Made by a program: the position numbers and the translations under genes. Shown here in pieces: positions 36,406 to 45,034 of a stretch of DNA of 64,000 nucleotides. Under the pieces are notes generated by a model. That model was not told the origin of the DNA and ran no database searches. It worked only from the letters and a program-made list of their open reading frames with translations. Origin of the DNA: Massilia sp. Leaf139 (GTDB lineage Bacteria; Pseudomonadota; Gammaproteobacteria; Burkholderiales; Burkholderiaceae_D). The stretch is from assembly GCF_001424165.1 (NCBI RefSeq), contig NZ_LMOJ01000025.1, positions 141,012 through 205,011 of the forward strand, read 5' to 3'. Position 1 is the first letter of the stretch, and every line of letters begins with the position of its first letter.

Positions 36406-37983
36406 ATGAGCAGATTGTTACAACAGACGGACAGGGTCTTCGCGGTGCTGATGCGCCGCCTCGAAGACATGGGGCCGCGCCAGCGCCTGCGCTATGGCGC
36501 GCTGGCCGCACTGGCGCTGGTCGCGCTGCTGGCTTTTCTTTACACCCGCACCACCGGCGTCGACGTCGACACCCAGAACCGCGTGATGTTCGACCTGCAC
36601 GAGCTGCAGCAGGTCGACGCCGAATGGGATACGAACCTGCTGCGCGCCCACATCGGCAGCAACGTGGCGGACGCGCGCCTGGCTGCGCCACTGCCGCACA
36701 TCGACGAGCTGACCGCGCGCCTGGCCGAGGCGCTGCCGATGACGCGCGGGCGCGGCGCGCGCCAGGCGCATGCGTCCCTGGTCGCGGCGCTGCGCATCAA
36801 GACCGGACTGGTGGCGCAGTTCCGTACCCTGAACCCCCCGCTGCGCGCGGCCCTGCTGTCGCTGCCGCCGGCGCTGGCCGACCTCAAGACGGAACTGGGC
36901 GGCATCGAGGGCGCGCTGGCGCCGGGACGCATCGTCGTGCGCCTGGACGCGCTGCTGAACGATTTATTGGCCGACACGCTGCGCTACAACCTGGCGCCGA
37001 CGCCCGCGCTGGCGCGCCGCATCGAGGGCAACCTGGCGCAGATCGAGGATCAGAAGGAGCGCTTCTCGCTGGCCGTCAACGAGCAGATCGCCGCCCTGGC
37101 GCGCGACACCCGCACCATCCTCGCCAACCGTCCGCACGAAAACGAGATCGAGGCCCGCATCGCCGCCCTCGACACCGGAGAAGCGATGGCGCGCCTGGGG
37201 CGTGAACTCGACCGTTCGTTCCAGGCCGAGGTGCTCGAACGCCAGCGCTACCGCGGCTTCCTGTTCGCCTATTCGATCCTGCTGCTGGCTTTATTGGCCT
37301 ACGCCGGCTGGCGCCTGCGCCGCAGCTACCGCATCATCAACGACGTCAACCGCCGCCTCTCCGCCGCCAACGACACCCTGGAACACCGCGTCGCCGAGCG
37401 CACGGCCGAGCTGGAAGAACAATCGGTCAAGCTGGCGCGGCTGGCCCAGCACGACAGCCTCACCGGCCTGGTCAACTATGGCCAGCTGACGCGCCTGCTG
37501 GAACTGGCGCTGGTACGCGCCGCGCGGCGCGACAGCGTGGTGGTCACCATGTTCATCGACCTCGACGGTTTCAAGGGCGTAAACGATACCTGGGGCCACG
37601 CCACGGGCGACCTGGTGCTGCAGCTGGTCGCGCGGCGCGTGCAGAAAGTGCTGCGCGCCGAAGACATCCTGGCGCGCCTGGGCGGCGACGAATTCGTCGT
37701 CATGCTCGAAGGCGTCGGCAGCCCCGAGGGCGCGCTGCGCATCGCGCGCCTGGTGCTCGATCAGATCGAAGGCATCAATGAGGCCGACGGCAACCCGGTC
37801 TCGATCTCGGCCAGCATCGGCATCGCCAGCGCGCGCGGACGCGCCGGGGCGGAGTGGGGCGCGGCGGCCCTGCTGGCCGATGCCGACAAGGCGATGTACG
37901 CCGCCAAGCAGGCCGGCAAGGGCACGTTCATCATCAGTCAGAACGCGCAATGGGGCGGCGACAGCGGGCCTGGCCTGCCGTGA
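36406..37983 (+). CDS. Membrane diguanylate cyclase with periplasmic helical sensor
   Basis: A 525-residue inner-membrane enzyme predicted to make c-di-GMP. Membrane segments lie at about residues 28-46 and 287-306. Between them is a 240-residue all-helical periplasmic region, which may be a DAHL-type ligand sensor. A coiled coil (INDVNRRLSAANDTLEHRVAERTAEL) leads into the GGDEF domain with an intact GGDEF at residues 426-430, preceded by DLDGFKGVNDTWGHATGD. No EAL domain follows. It is downstream of cca with a 77-base gap, so it probably has its own promoter. Confidence 0.92.
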   Translation: MSRLLQQTDRVFAVLMRRLEDMGPRQRLRYGALAALALVALLAFLYTRTTGVDVDTQNRVMFDLHELQQVDAEWDTNLLRAHIGSNVADARLAAPLPHIDELTARLAEALPMTRGRGARQAHASLVAALRIKTGLVAQFRTLNPPLRAALLSLPPALADLKTELGGIEGALAPGRIVVRLDALLNDLLADTLRYNLAPTPALARRIEGNLAQIEDQKERFSLAVNEQIAALARDTRTILANRPHENEIEARIAALDTGEAMARLGRELDRSFQAEVLERQRYRGFLFAYSILLLALLAYAGWRLRRSYRIINDVNRRLSAANDTLEHRVAERTAELEEQSVKLARLAQHDSLTGLVNYGQLTRLLELALVRAARRDSVVVTMFIDLDGFKGVNDTWGHATGDLVLQLVARRVQKVLRAEDILARLGGDEFVVMLEGVGSPEGALRIARLVLDQIEGINEADGNPVSISASIGIASARGRAGAEWGAAALLADADKAMYAAKQAGKGTFIISQNAQWGGDSGPGLP

Positions 37984-38073
37984 TCCGCAGCGGCGCGCAC
38001 AGCCGGCGCCGGCGCCGGCGTCAATATGCCGCTTCCGCTACAATGGTGCGGTGCACAAAATAGATCGACAACC

Positions 38074-38733
38074 ATGCCTGACAATTCGATAAGCAACTGG
38101 TTCGCCAGCCTGGCCGGTACCAGCGCGCGTCCCTCGGTGTTGGTCAAGGCGCTGAGTCAACGCGACCGGCGGCGCATGCTCAGGCATTTCCTGGCGCTCG
38201 ACGACGGCGACCGCCTGCTGCGCTTCGGCACCGTGCTGCCCGACGAGCAGGTGCGCGCCTATGTGGAAAAAATCGATTTTTCGCGCGACATCGTGTTCGG
38301 CGTGGTCAGCCGCGGCTTTCAGCTGGTCGGCGTCGGCCACCTCGCCTTCGCGCCGCCCGAGCCGGGGCGTGCCGGTCAGACCGTCAAGGAGCGCGTAGCC
38401 GAATTCGGCGTGTCGGTGTCGAAATCCGCGCGCGGACAGGGCGTCGGCTCGCGCCTGTTCGAGCGCGCCGCCATCCACTGCCGCAACAGCGACATCGACA
38501 CCCTGTACATGCAGTGCCTGTCGAGCAACCGCACGATGATGCACATCGCCAAAAAGGCGGGCATGGAGATCAAGCGCGAGTACGGCGAGGCCGACGCTTA
38601 CCTGCACCTGCCGCCGCCGAGCCCCGGCAGCGTGATGCGCGAGGCGCTGGAAGAGCAGTTCGCGGTGATCGATTACACCGTGAAAGCCAATGCGCGCGCG
38701 GCAATGAAGTGGTTCATGCCGCGCAAACGGTAG
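38074..38733 (+). CDS. GNAT-family N-acetyltransferase
   Basis: A 219-residue predicted acetyltransferase. The acetyl-CoA-binding motif A is visible as VSVSKSARGQGVGSRLFERA (about residues 120-140), followed by LYMQCLSSNRTMMHIAKKAGM. The substrate is unknown. The start is ATG 38074; a TACAAT -10-like box lies 30 bases upstream. The TAG stop codon is the first three bases of the dispersed repeat element that follows. Confidence 0.88.
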   Translation: MPDNSISNWFASLAGTSARPSVLVKALSQRDRRRMLRHFLALDDGDRLLRFGTVLPDEQVRAYVEKIDFSRDIVFGVVSRGFQLVGVGHLAFAPPEPGRAGQTVKERVAEFGVSVSKSARGQGVGSRLFERAAIHCRNSDIDTLYMQCLSSNRTMMHIAKKAGMEIKREYGEADAYLHLPPPSPGSVMREALEEQFAVIDYTVKANARAAMKWFMPRKR

Positions 38734-38870
38734 GGTGGACGGCTTCGCCGTCCACGCGTTCAACCGGCTTCGGAAACCTCGCGTCGGATCACCCGTACGT
38801 TGAACGCGTGGGCGGGAGACCCGCCCGGTGAAACCGTGGTCGAGGCCATTGGCCTCGACCACCCCTACAA
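38731..38870. repeat. Intergenic palindromic repeat element, copy 2
   Basis: The left end TAGGGTGGACGGC-TTC-GCCGTCCACGCG makes a hairpin. The inner arms ACGCGTTCAA and TTGAACGCGT are inverse copies, and the right end closes with GGTCGAGGCC-ATT-GGCCTCGACC and CACCCCTACAA. It is the most diverged of the three copies. It fills the gap between the convergent GNAT and Lrp genes, and its first three bases are the GNAT stop codon. Confidence 0.75.
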
Positions 38871-38871
38871 T

Positions 38872-39384
38872 TCACCGTCCTGCATCCCCAATCGGCAGCG
38901 CCGTCGTCTCCTTGATCCTCTGCAGCGCAAAACTCGACTTTACATCCAGCACCGACGGATGGCGCAACAAGGTCGCCATCATGAAGCGCGAAAAATGGTC
39001 CATGTCTTCCACGTGGACGCGCAGCAGGAAATCCATTTCCCCCGTCATCGCATAACAGGCCACCACTTCCGGCCAGGCCGCCACCGCCTGCGCGAACTCG
39101 AAGCGTGGCGACGTCGCCGGCACGCGCGAATTGGCCGGGCCTTCGCTGTGCTTTTCCAGGCGCACGTTCACATAGGCCAACAGGCCGAGGCCGATCTTGT
39201 CGGGGTCGACCAGCGCCACGTACTGGCGGATCACGCCGGCTTCTTCCAGGCGCTTGATGCGGCGCAGGCAAGGGGAGGGCGACAGGTTCACGCGCTCGGC
39301 GACATCCTGGTTCGAGAGGCGGCCATCGGCCTGCAAAATCTCCAGGATCTTGCGGTCGGTTTTGTCCAATTCTATCTTTGACAT
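38872..39384 (-). CDS. Lrp/AsnC-family transcriptional regulator
   Basis: A 170-residue regulator. The N-terminal winged helix-turn-helix (LDKTDRKILEILQADGRLSN, LSPSPCLRRIKRLEEAGVI) is followed by a RAM ligand-binding domain (residues about 70-160, VACYAMTGEMDFLLRVHVEDM). The start is ATG 39384 (MSKIELDKTD). It is divergent from the indolepyruvate ferredoxin oxidoreductase gene, with 184 bases between the starts, which suggests it senses an amino acid or keto acid and controls that gene. A 15-base dyad lies 26 bases upstream of its own start. Confidence 0.93.
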   Translation of the reverse strand: MSKIELDKTDRKILEILQADGRLSNQDVAERVNLSPSPCLRRIKRLEEAGVIRQYVALVDPDKIGLGLLAYVNVRLEKHSEGPANSRVPATSPRFEFAQAVAAWPEVVACYAMTGEMDFLLRVHVEDMDHFSRFMMATLLRHPSVLDVKSSFALQRIKETTALPIGDAGR

Positions 39385-39409
39385 AAATTTCCCTAGGGCT
39401 GACCAGATC

Positions 39410-39424
39410 CGCAATTTTATTGCG
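39410..39424. promoter_or_regulatory. 15-bp dyad CGCAAT-TTT-ATTGCG, candidate Lrp operator
   Basis: A perfect 6-3-6 inverted repeat with an AT-rich centre lies in the divergent lrp/ior gap. The length and centre fit the 15-base sites bound by Lrp/AsnC dimers. Its position close to the lrp start suits autoregulation plus control of the oxidoreductase. Confidence 0.55.
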
Positions 39425-39568
39425 CAACTGGCGAGTTGGGGGGAATTGATTGGTATTTAATGCTGGAGGCACAAGAGTATAGTGTCGCAGATTACGGAGG
39501 AGACATCTCCGTCGCGGCGTGACGAACAATAACAAGCGCGCCGACCCCAACCCAACGGAGACCCATCA

Positions 39569-42500
39569 ATGAACGCACCCCTCGACCGCTCCCAGCTGCA
39601 ACCATCGCAACCGGAGCACGAGATCACGCTCGACGACAAGTGGACGCTCGAGCGCGGCCGCGCCTTCATGACCGGCACTCAAGCCCTGATCCGCCTGCCG
39701 ATGCTGCAGCGCGAGCGCGACGTCAAGGCCGGCCTGAACACCGCCGGCTACATCACCGGCTACCGCGGTTCGCCCGTCACCGCCGTCGATCAGACCGCGA
39801 TGAAGGCGAAGAAGCACCTGGAAGCCCACCACGTCAAGTTCCACCCTGGCATGAACGAAGACCTGGCGGCGACCGCCGTCTGGGGCACCCAGCAAACGAA
39901 CCTGTACAAGGACGCGAACTACGACGGCGTGTTCGCCATGTGGTACGGCAAGGGCCCAGGCGTCGACCGTTGCGGCGACGTGTTCAAACACGCCAACAAC
40001 GCCGGCTCCGCCAAGAATGGCGGCGTGCTGGTGCTGGCCGGCGACGACCATGCGGCCAAATCCTCGTCCACCGCGCACCAGTCGGATCACATCCTGACCC
40101 ACTGCGGCATTCCCGTCCTGTACCCGTCGTCGGTGCAGGAATACATCGACTTCGGCCTGCACGCCTGGGCCATGAGCCGCTACACGGGCCTGTGGGTGTC
40201 GATGAAATGCGTCACCGACATCATCGAGTCGGGCGCCGTGGTCGACCTCGATCCGGATCGCGTCCAGATCGTCACCCCGACCGACTTCGAACTTCCTGAA
40301 GGCGGTCTGAACATCCGCTGGCCGGACGCCGTCCTGGATCAGGAAGTCCGGATGAGCAACTACAAGTGGTACGCGGCCCTGGCCTATGCGCGTGCCAACA
40401 AGCTCAATAAAATTATCTGGGACAGCCCGCAGCCGAAGATCGGCATCATCACCGCCGGTAAAAGCTATGTCGACACGCGCCAGGCGCTGGCCGACCTCGG
40501 CATCGACGAGCAGGCGGCGCGCGACATCGGCCTGCGCCTGTATAAGGTCGGCATGACCTGGCCGCTCGAGTCCGAGGGCGTGCACAAATTCGCGCGCGGC
40601 CTGGACGAGATCCTGGTGGTCGAAGAAAAGCGCCAGGTGATGGAATACGCGCTGAAGGAAGAGCTGTATAACCTGCCGGACGGCGAGCGTCCGCGCGTGG
40701 TCGGCAAGTTCGACGACACCGGCGAATGGCACAACAAGAACCGCACCGGCCATGGCGACTGGCTGCTGCCTGCGACCTATGAGCTGAACCCGGCGCAGAT
40801 CGCGCGGGCGATTGCTTCGCGCATCTCGCATTACTGCGCCGGCCACCCGGTCGAGCAGCGCGTCAAGGAACGCATCGCCTTCCTGGAAAACAAGGAGCTG
40901 GTGCTCAAGAACATTCCAGCCAAGGCCAATCCGGAAACCGACCGCATCCCGTACTTCTGCTCGGGCTGCCCGCACAACAGTTCGACCAAGGTGCCGGAAG
41001 GCTCGCGCGCCATGGCCGGCATCGGCTGCCACTACATGGTGCTGTGGATGGACCGCGAAACCTCGACCTTCACCCACATGGGCGCCGAAGGCACGACCTG
41101 GATCGGCCAGTCCCCATTCACCAGCGAAAAGCACGTGTTCGTGAACCTGGGCGACGGTACCTACTTCCACTCGGGCATCCTGGCGATCCGCGCGGCGGTG
41201 GCCGCCAAGGTGAACATCACCTACAAGATTCTGTACAACGACGCGGTCGCCATGACCGGCGGCCAGAACGTCGACGGCCCGCTCGATCCGGGCATGATCA
41301 CGCGCCAGATCGCGGCCGAAGGCGTGAAACCGATCATCGTCGTCACCGACGAGCCGGAAAAATACCCGAGCGACTACGCCTGGGCCGAAGGCGTCACCGT
41401 GCGTCACCGTTCCGAGCTGATGGACGTGCAAAAGGAATTGCGCGAAATGCCGGGCGTGACCGCCGTCATCTACGACCAGACCTGCGCTTCGGAAAAGCGC
41501 CGCCGCCGCAAGAAGGGCGAATTCCCCGACCCGGCCAAGCGCGCCGTGATCAACGAAGCCGTCTGCGAAGGCTGCGGCGATTGCTCGGTGCAGTCGAACT
41601 GCCTGTCGGTCGAGCCGCTGGAAACGGAACTGGGCCGCAAGCGCCAGATCAACCAGTCGTCCTGCAACAAGGATTTCAGTTGCGTCTCCGGCTTCTGCCC
41701 GAGCTTCGTCACCGTCGAAGGCGGCGGTCTGAAAAAGCCGAAGAAGGCCGCCGTTGCGACCAACGACGCGCCTCCTAGCCTGCCTGCACCGCGCATTCCG
41801 TCGGTCGACACCCCGTTCGGCATCCTGGTCGCCGGCGTCGGCGGCACCGGTGTCGTGACCGTCGGCCAGATCCTGGCCGTCGCCGCCCACGTCGAAGGGA
41901 AAGGCGCGATCGTGCTCGACCAGAGCGGCCTGGCCCAGAAGGGCGGCCCGGTGATGTCGCACGTGCGCCTGGCCCAGCACCAGTCGGATCTGCACTCGAC
42001 CCGCGTCGGCACCGGCAGCGCCGATCTCGTGATCGGCTGCGACCAGATCGTCGCCGCCAGCCGCGATGCGCTGAGCCGCATGGGCGAAGGCCGTACCTGG
42101 GCCGCCGTCAACTCGACCGGCGCCACCACGGCCGCCTTCGTGAAAAATCCGGACTGGCAGTTCCCGGCCGAAGGTTCGCGCGGCGCCATCGTGCAAGCCT
42201 GTGGCGTGGACAACGTCGACTTCGTCGACGCCGGCCAGATGGCGACCGCCCTGATGGGCGACGCGATCGCCACCAACATGTTCATGCTCGGCTACGCCTT
42301 CCAGAAGGGCCATGTGCCGCTGCTTGAATCCTCGCTCATGAAGGCCATCGAACTGAACAACGTCTCGGTCGCCTTCAACAAGGCCGCCTTCAACTGGGGC
42401 CGCACCGCCGCCCACGACCTGGCCTCGGTGAAACGCGTCACGACCCCGGCCAAGGTGGTCGAGTTCAAGCGCGCCCAGACCCTGGACGAGCTGGTCTCCC

Positions 42501-43129
42501 GCCGCGTGGAATTGCTGACGGCTTACCAGAACGCCGGCTATGCCGCCCAGTACAAGGCTTTTGTGGATCAGGTGCGCGCTGAAGAAGCCAAGCTTGGCAA
42601 AGGCACGCGCCTGACCGAAGCCGTGGCCCGTTACTTCTACAAGCTGATGGCCTACAAGGACGAATACGAAGTGGCGCGCCTGCACACGGATCCGGCCTTC
42701 AAGGAAAAGATCGCCAACATGTTCGAAGGCGACATCACCATCAAATACCACCTGGCGCCGCCGCTGCTGGCCAAGCACGACAAGGAAGGCCGCGCGCTGA
42801 AGAAGGAATACGGTTCGTGGATGCTGGGCGCCTTCGGCGTGCTGGCTAAACTGAAGGGCCTGCGCGGCACCCCGTTCGATGTGTTCGGCTACAGCGCCGA
42901 GCGCAAGACCGAGCGTGCTTTGATCGGCGAATACCGTGCGACTGTCGGCGCGCTGCTGCCGAAGCTGACGAACGAGAACCTGGCGCAAGCCGTGGCGATC
43001 GCCAGCATTCCGGAAGACATCCGCGGCTACGGCCACGTGAAGGAGCGCCACCTGAAGGCGGCCAAGGCGAAGGAAGCGCAATTGATCGCCGCCTTCCACG
43101 CGCCGACGGGTCTGACGCACGCCGCCTGA
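39569..43129 (+). CDS. Fused indolepyruvate ferredoxin oxidoreductase (IorAB-type)
   Basis: A 1186-residue single-chain 2-oxoacid:ferredoxin oxidoreductase that decarboxylates arylpyruvates or branched 2-oxoacids to acyl-CoA with ferredoxin reduction. The N-terminal pyrimidine-binding domain includes AGYITGYRGSPVTAVD. The central TPP-binding domain includes PYFCSGCPHNSSTKVPEGS and GDGTYFHSGILAIRAAVAA. A ferredoxin-like cluster site CEGCGDCSVQSNC lies near residue 670. A gamma domain follows (GVGGTGVVTVGQILAVAAH, LAQKGGPVMSHVRL), then a C-terminal extension with KYHLAPPLL. GGAG lies upstream of the ATG. It is divergent from the Lrp-type gene, an arrangement typical of Burkholderiales. The exact 2-oxoacid is not readable. 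Confidence 0.94.
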   Translation: MNAPLDRSQLQPSQPEHEITLDDKWTLERGRAFMTGTQALIRLPMLQRERDVKAGLNTAGYITGYRGSPVTAVDQTAMKAKKHLEAHHVKFHPGMNEDLAATAVWGTQQTNLYKDANYDGVFAMWYGKGPGVDRCGDVFKHANNAGSAKNGGVLVLAGDDHAAKSSSTAHQSDHILTHCGIPVLYPSSVQEYIDFGLHAWAMSRYTGLWVSMKCVTDIIESGAVVDLDPDRVQIVTPTDFELPEGGLNIRWPDAVLDQEVRMSNYKWYAALAYARANKLNKIIWDSPQPKIGIITAGKSYVDTRQALADLGIDEQAARDIGLRLYKVGMTWPLESEGVHKFARGLDEILVVEEKRQVMEYALKEELYNLPDGERPRVVGKFDDTGEWHNKNRTGHGDWLLPATYELNPAQIARAIASRISHYCAGHPVEQRVKERIAFLENKELVLKNIPAKANPETDRIPYFCSGCPHNSSTKVPEGSRAMAGIGCHYMVLWMDRETSTFTHMGAEGTTWIGQSPFTSEKHVFVNLGDGTYFHSGILAIRAAVAAKVNITYKILYNDAVAMTGGQNVDGPLDPGMITRQIAAEGVKPIIVVTDEPEKYPSDYAWAEGVTVRHRSELMDVQKELREMPGVTAVIYDQTCASEKRRRRKKGEFPDPAKRAVINEAVCEGCGDCSVQSNCLSVEPLETELGRKRQINQSSCNKDFSCVSGFCPSFVTVEGGGLKKPKKAAVATNDAPPSLPAPRIPSVDTPFGILVAGVGGTGVVTVGQILAVAAHVEGKGAIVLDQSGLAQKGGPVMSHVRLAQHQSDLHSTRVGTGSADLVIGCDQIVAASRDALSRMGEGRTWAAVNSTGATTAAFVKNPDWQFPAEGSRGAIVQACGVDNVDFVDAGQMATALMGDAIATNMFMLGYAFQKGHVPLLESSLMKAIELNNVSVAFNKAAFNWGRTAAHDLASVKRVTTPAKVVEFKRAQTLDELVSRRVELLTAYQNAGYAAQYKAFVDQVRAEEAKLGKGTRLTEAVARYFYKLMAYKDEYEVARLHTDPAFKEKIANMFEGDITIKYHLAPPLLAKHDKEGRALKKEYGSWMLGAFGVLAKLKGLRGTPFDVFGYSAERKTERALIGEYRATVGALLPKLTNENLAQAVAIASIPEDIRGYGHVKERHLKAAKAKEAQLIAAFHAPTGLTHAA

Positions 43130-43154
43130 TCTACCCGCCTTGCATCACTTTTCG

Positions 43155-43196
43155 CGCCAGGCCCGGCTTCCAGCTGGGCCTGGCGTTGTTGTTTTG
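43155..43196 (+). terminator. Strong intrinsic terminator of the oxidoreductase gene
   Basis: The 10-bp perfect stem CGCCAGGCCC / GGGCCTGGCG with an 11-base loop is followed by TTGTTGTTTT, 25 bases past the stop. Confidence 0.88.
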
Positions 43197-43307
43197 CGGC
43201 ATTAAAAATTTATTTTTCAAAAATTTGCCAAGGGCAAGGGTGCAGCCTTCTCAAAGCGGCAGGCTTGTCTTACTCTTGGCCCATAACTTGTCTCCGAACC
43301 ATCGCTC

Positions 43308-44909
43308 ATGAAATCGTTCATCTCCCAAGACGGTCGCCTGACCGCATCGCTGCGCCTGCTTTGCAGCGCCTTCGTCGCTGCCTCGCTGCTTACCGCCTGC
43401 GGCGGCGGCGGCGGGTCGCCCGGCACCCTGACGGGTACGACACCGCCGGTGACGGGAACGACGCCCCCCGTGACCAGCCCGGACGGGGCCGAGCCGGACG
43501 TCGCTACCCTGGGCGACGCCTTCAATACATACTGGAACCTGTGCGCCAAGCCGCGTACCGGCATCGACCCCTATACCGGCAAGCCCTATCCCGACCGCCA
43601 GGGCACCCTGCGCGATGAGCTGACCTTCCTGCGCGCCTGGACGCACCAGAACTACCTCTGGTACAACGAAGTCCCGAGCGGCATCAAGATGGCTGACTTC
43701 ACCAACCCGATCGACTATTTCGACAAGCTCAAGACGCCGGCCACGACGCCCTCGGGCGCACCGAAAGACCAGTTCCACTTTACCTACGCCTCGGCCGAGT
43801 GGGACAAGCTGACCAATTCGGGGATCGAACTGGGCTATGGCGTGACCTGGAGCAGCGCCGGCCCCACCGCGCCGCGCACCTGGAACGTGTCGATCGTCGA
43901 ACCGGGCTCGCCGGCCGCCGCCGCCGGCCTGCGCCGCGGCGACCAGCTCACCGTGATCGACGGCGTCGATTTCATCAATGCCAGCGACACCGCCTCGGTC
44001 GAGAAGATCAATGCCGCGCTGTTCCCGGATACCCCGGGCGAGTCGCACAGCTTTACCTTTAAGCGCGGCACGGAAACCCTGGCCGTTACCATGCAGGCCA
44101 AGGACGTGACGGCGACCTCGGTCAAGCACACCAAAGTCATCGACACACCGAACGGCAAGGTCGGCTATTTGAGTTTCGAGAACCACAACGCGGTCGCCGA
44201 GCGCCAGCTGATCGACGCGTTCAACACGCTCAAAACGGCCAACGTCAACGGCCTGGTGCTGGACATGCGCTACAACGGCGGCGGCCTGCTCAACATCGCC
44301 GCCGAACTGGGCTACATGATCGCCGGCCCCAAATCGCAGGGCCAGGTGTTCGAGCGCCTCGTCTACAACGACAAGATCGAAGCCAGCCAGGCCTCGCAGG
44401 TGATCCGCTTCGAGCCGACCGCCTACGGCTTCGCAGCCGGCGCCGGCACGGTGAACAAGGGCACGCCGCTGCCGACCCTGACCCTGAACCGCGTCACCAT
44501 CCTGACCACCGACGGCACCTGCTCGGCGAGCGAGGCGGTGATCAATGCGCTGCGCGGTGTGAACGTGCAGGTCGACGTGATCGGCGCCCAGACCTGCGGC
44601 AAGCCGTATGGCTTCACGCCGGTGCCGAACTGCGGCACGACCTATTTCTCGATCGAGTTCAAGGGTGTGAACGCCCAGGGCTTCGGCGACTATGCCGACG
44701 GCTTCGCGCCGACCTGCGCGGTGGCCGACGACCTCACGCGCGAACTGGGCGATACGAGCGAGGCGCTGCTGTCGACCGCGCTGAGCTACCGCGCCACCGG
44801 CGTCTGCCCGGCCCAGAACCGCACGTCGGCCCAGGCGATGGCCTCCATGGCGCGCAAGCTGGTGCGGCCGCCGGTTTCGCAGATCGCGATTCATACGCGG
44901 GCACGGTAA
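43308..44909 (+). CDS. S41-family (C-terminal processing) protease, lipoprotein
   Basis: A 533-residue envelope protease. A lipoprotein signal ends with the lipobox LLTAC-GGGGG (Cys near residue 29), then a TTPPVTG-type repeat linker. A PDZ-like domain (IVEPGSPAAAAGLRRGDQLTVIDGV) is followed by the S41 peptidase domain (VGYLSFENHNAV, GLVLDMRYNGGG), the probable nucleophile Ser406 in GTCSASEAV and a Lys in TCGKPYGF that may complete the Ser-Lys dyad. Six or more cysteines in the catalytic part suggest disulfides. It is a single gene between two terminators. The substrate is unknown. Confidence 0.9.
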   Translation: MKSFISQDGRLTASLRLLCSAFVAASLLTACGGGGGSPGTLTGTTPPVTGTTPPVTSPDGAEPDVATLGDAFNTYWNLCAKPRTGIDPYTGKPYPDRQGTLRDELTFLRAWTHQNYLWYNEVPSGIKMADFTNPIDYFDKLKTPATTPSGAPKDQFHFTYASAEWDKLTNSGIELGYGVTWSSAGPTAPRTWNVSIVEPGSPAAAAGLRRGDQLTVIDGVDFINASDTASVEKINAALFPDTPGESHSFTFKRGTETLAVTMQAKDVTATSVKHTKVIDTPNGKVGYLSFENHNAVAERQLIDAFNTLKTANVNGLVLDMRYNGGGLLNIAAELGYMIAGPKSQGQVFERLVYNDKIEASQASQVIRFEPTAYGFAAGAGTVNKGTPLPTLTLNRVTILTTDGTCSASEAVINALRGVNVQVDVIGAQTCGKPYGFTPVPNCGTTYFSIEFKGVNAQGFGDYADGFAPTCAVADDLTRELGDTSEALLSTALSYRATGVCPAQNRTSAQAMASMARKLVRPPVSQIAIHTRAR

Positions 44910-44931
44910 GCCGGCAGGCAGCATCCGGGTA

Positions 44932-44967
44932 CGACAAAGCGCCGCCTTCGGGTGGCGCTTTGTCGTT
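44932..44967 (+). terminator. Terminator hairpin downstream of the S41 protease
   Basis: CGACAAAGCGCC(G)CC and GG(T)GGCGCTTTGTCG form a long stem with a four-base TTCG loop. Only GTTC follows, so the T-run is weak, but stem strength and position support a terminator. Confidence 0.65.
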
Positions 44968-44986
44968 CGGGAGGGGCAAACGCGAC

Positions 44987-44992
44987 TATAAT
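44987..44992 (+). promoter_or_regulatory. -10 box of the M14 peptidase promoter
   Basis: A perfect TATAAT lies 42 bases before the peptidase ATG. No good -35 sits at 17 bases; TTGTCG is 21 bases upstream, so the promoter may depend on an activator or be weak. Confidence 0.4.
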
Positions 44993-45034
44993 TTTCCGCT
45001 TTGCCCCTTCATTCAATCTGCCGGAGCTTCCTTG

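Noticed and set aside
39566..43120. A 1184-codon open frame on the minus strand opposite the indolepyruvate oxidoreductase
   Set aside because: It mirrors nearly the whole plus-strand gene, is very rich in His, Arg, Gly and Val, has no domain or ribosome site, and is the expected by-product of high-GC codon usage.
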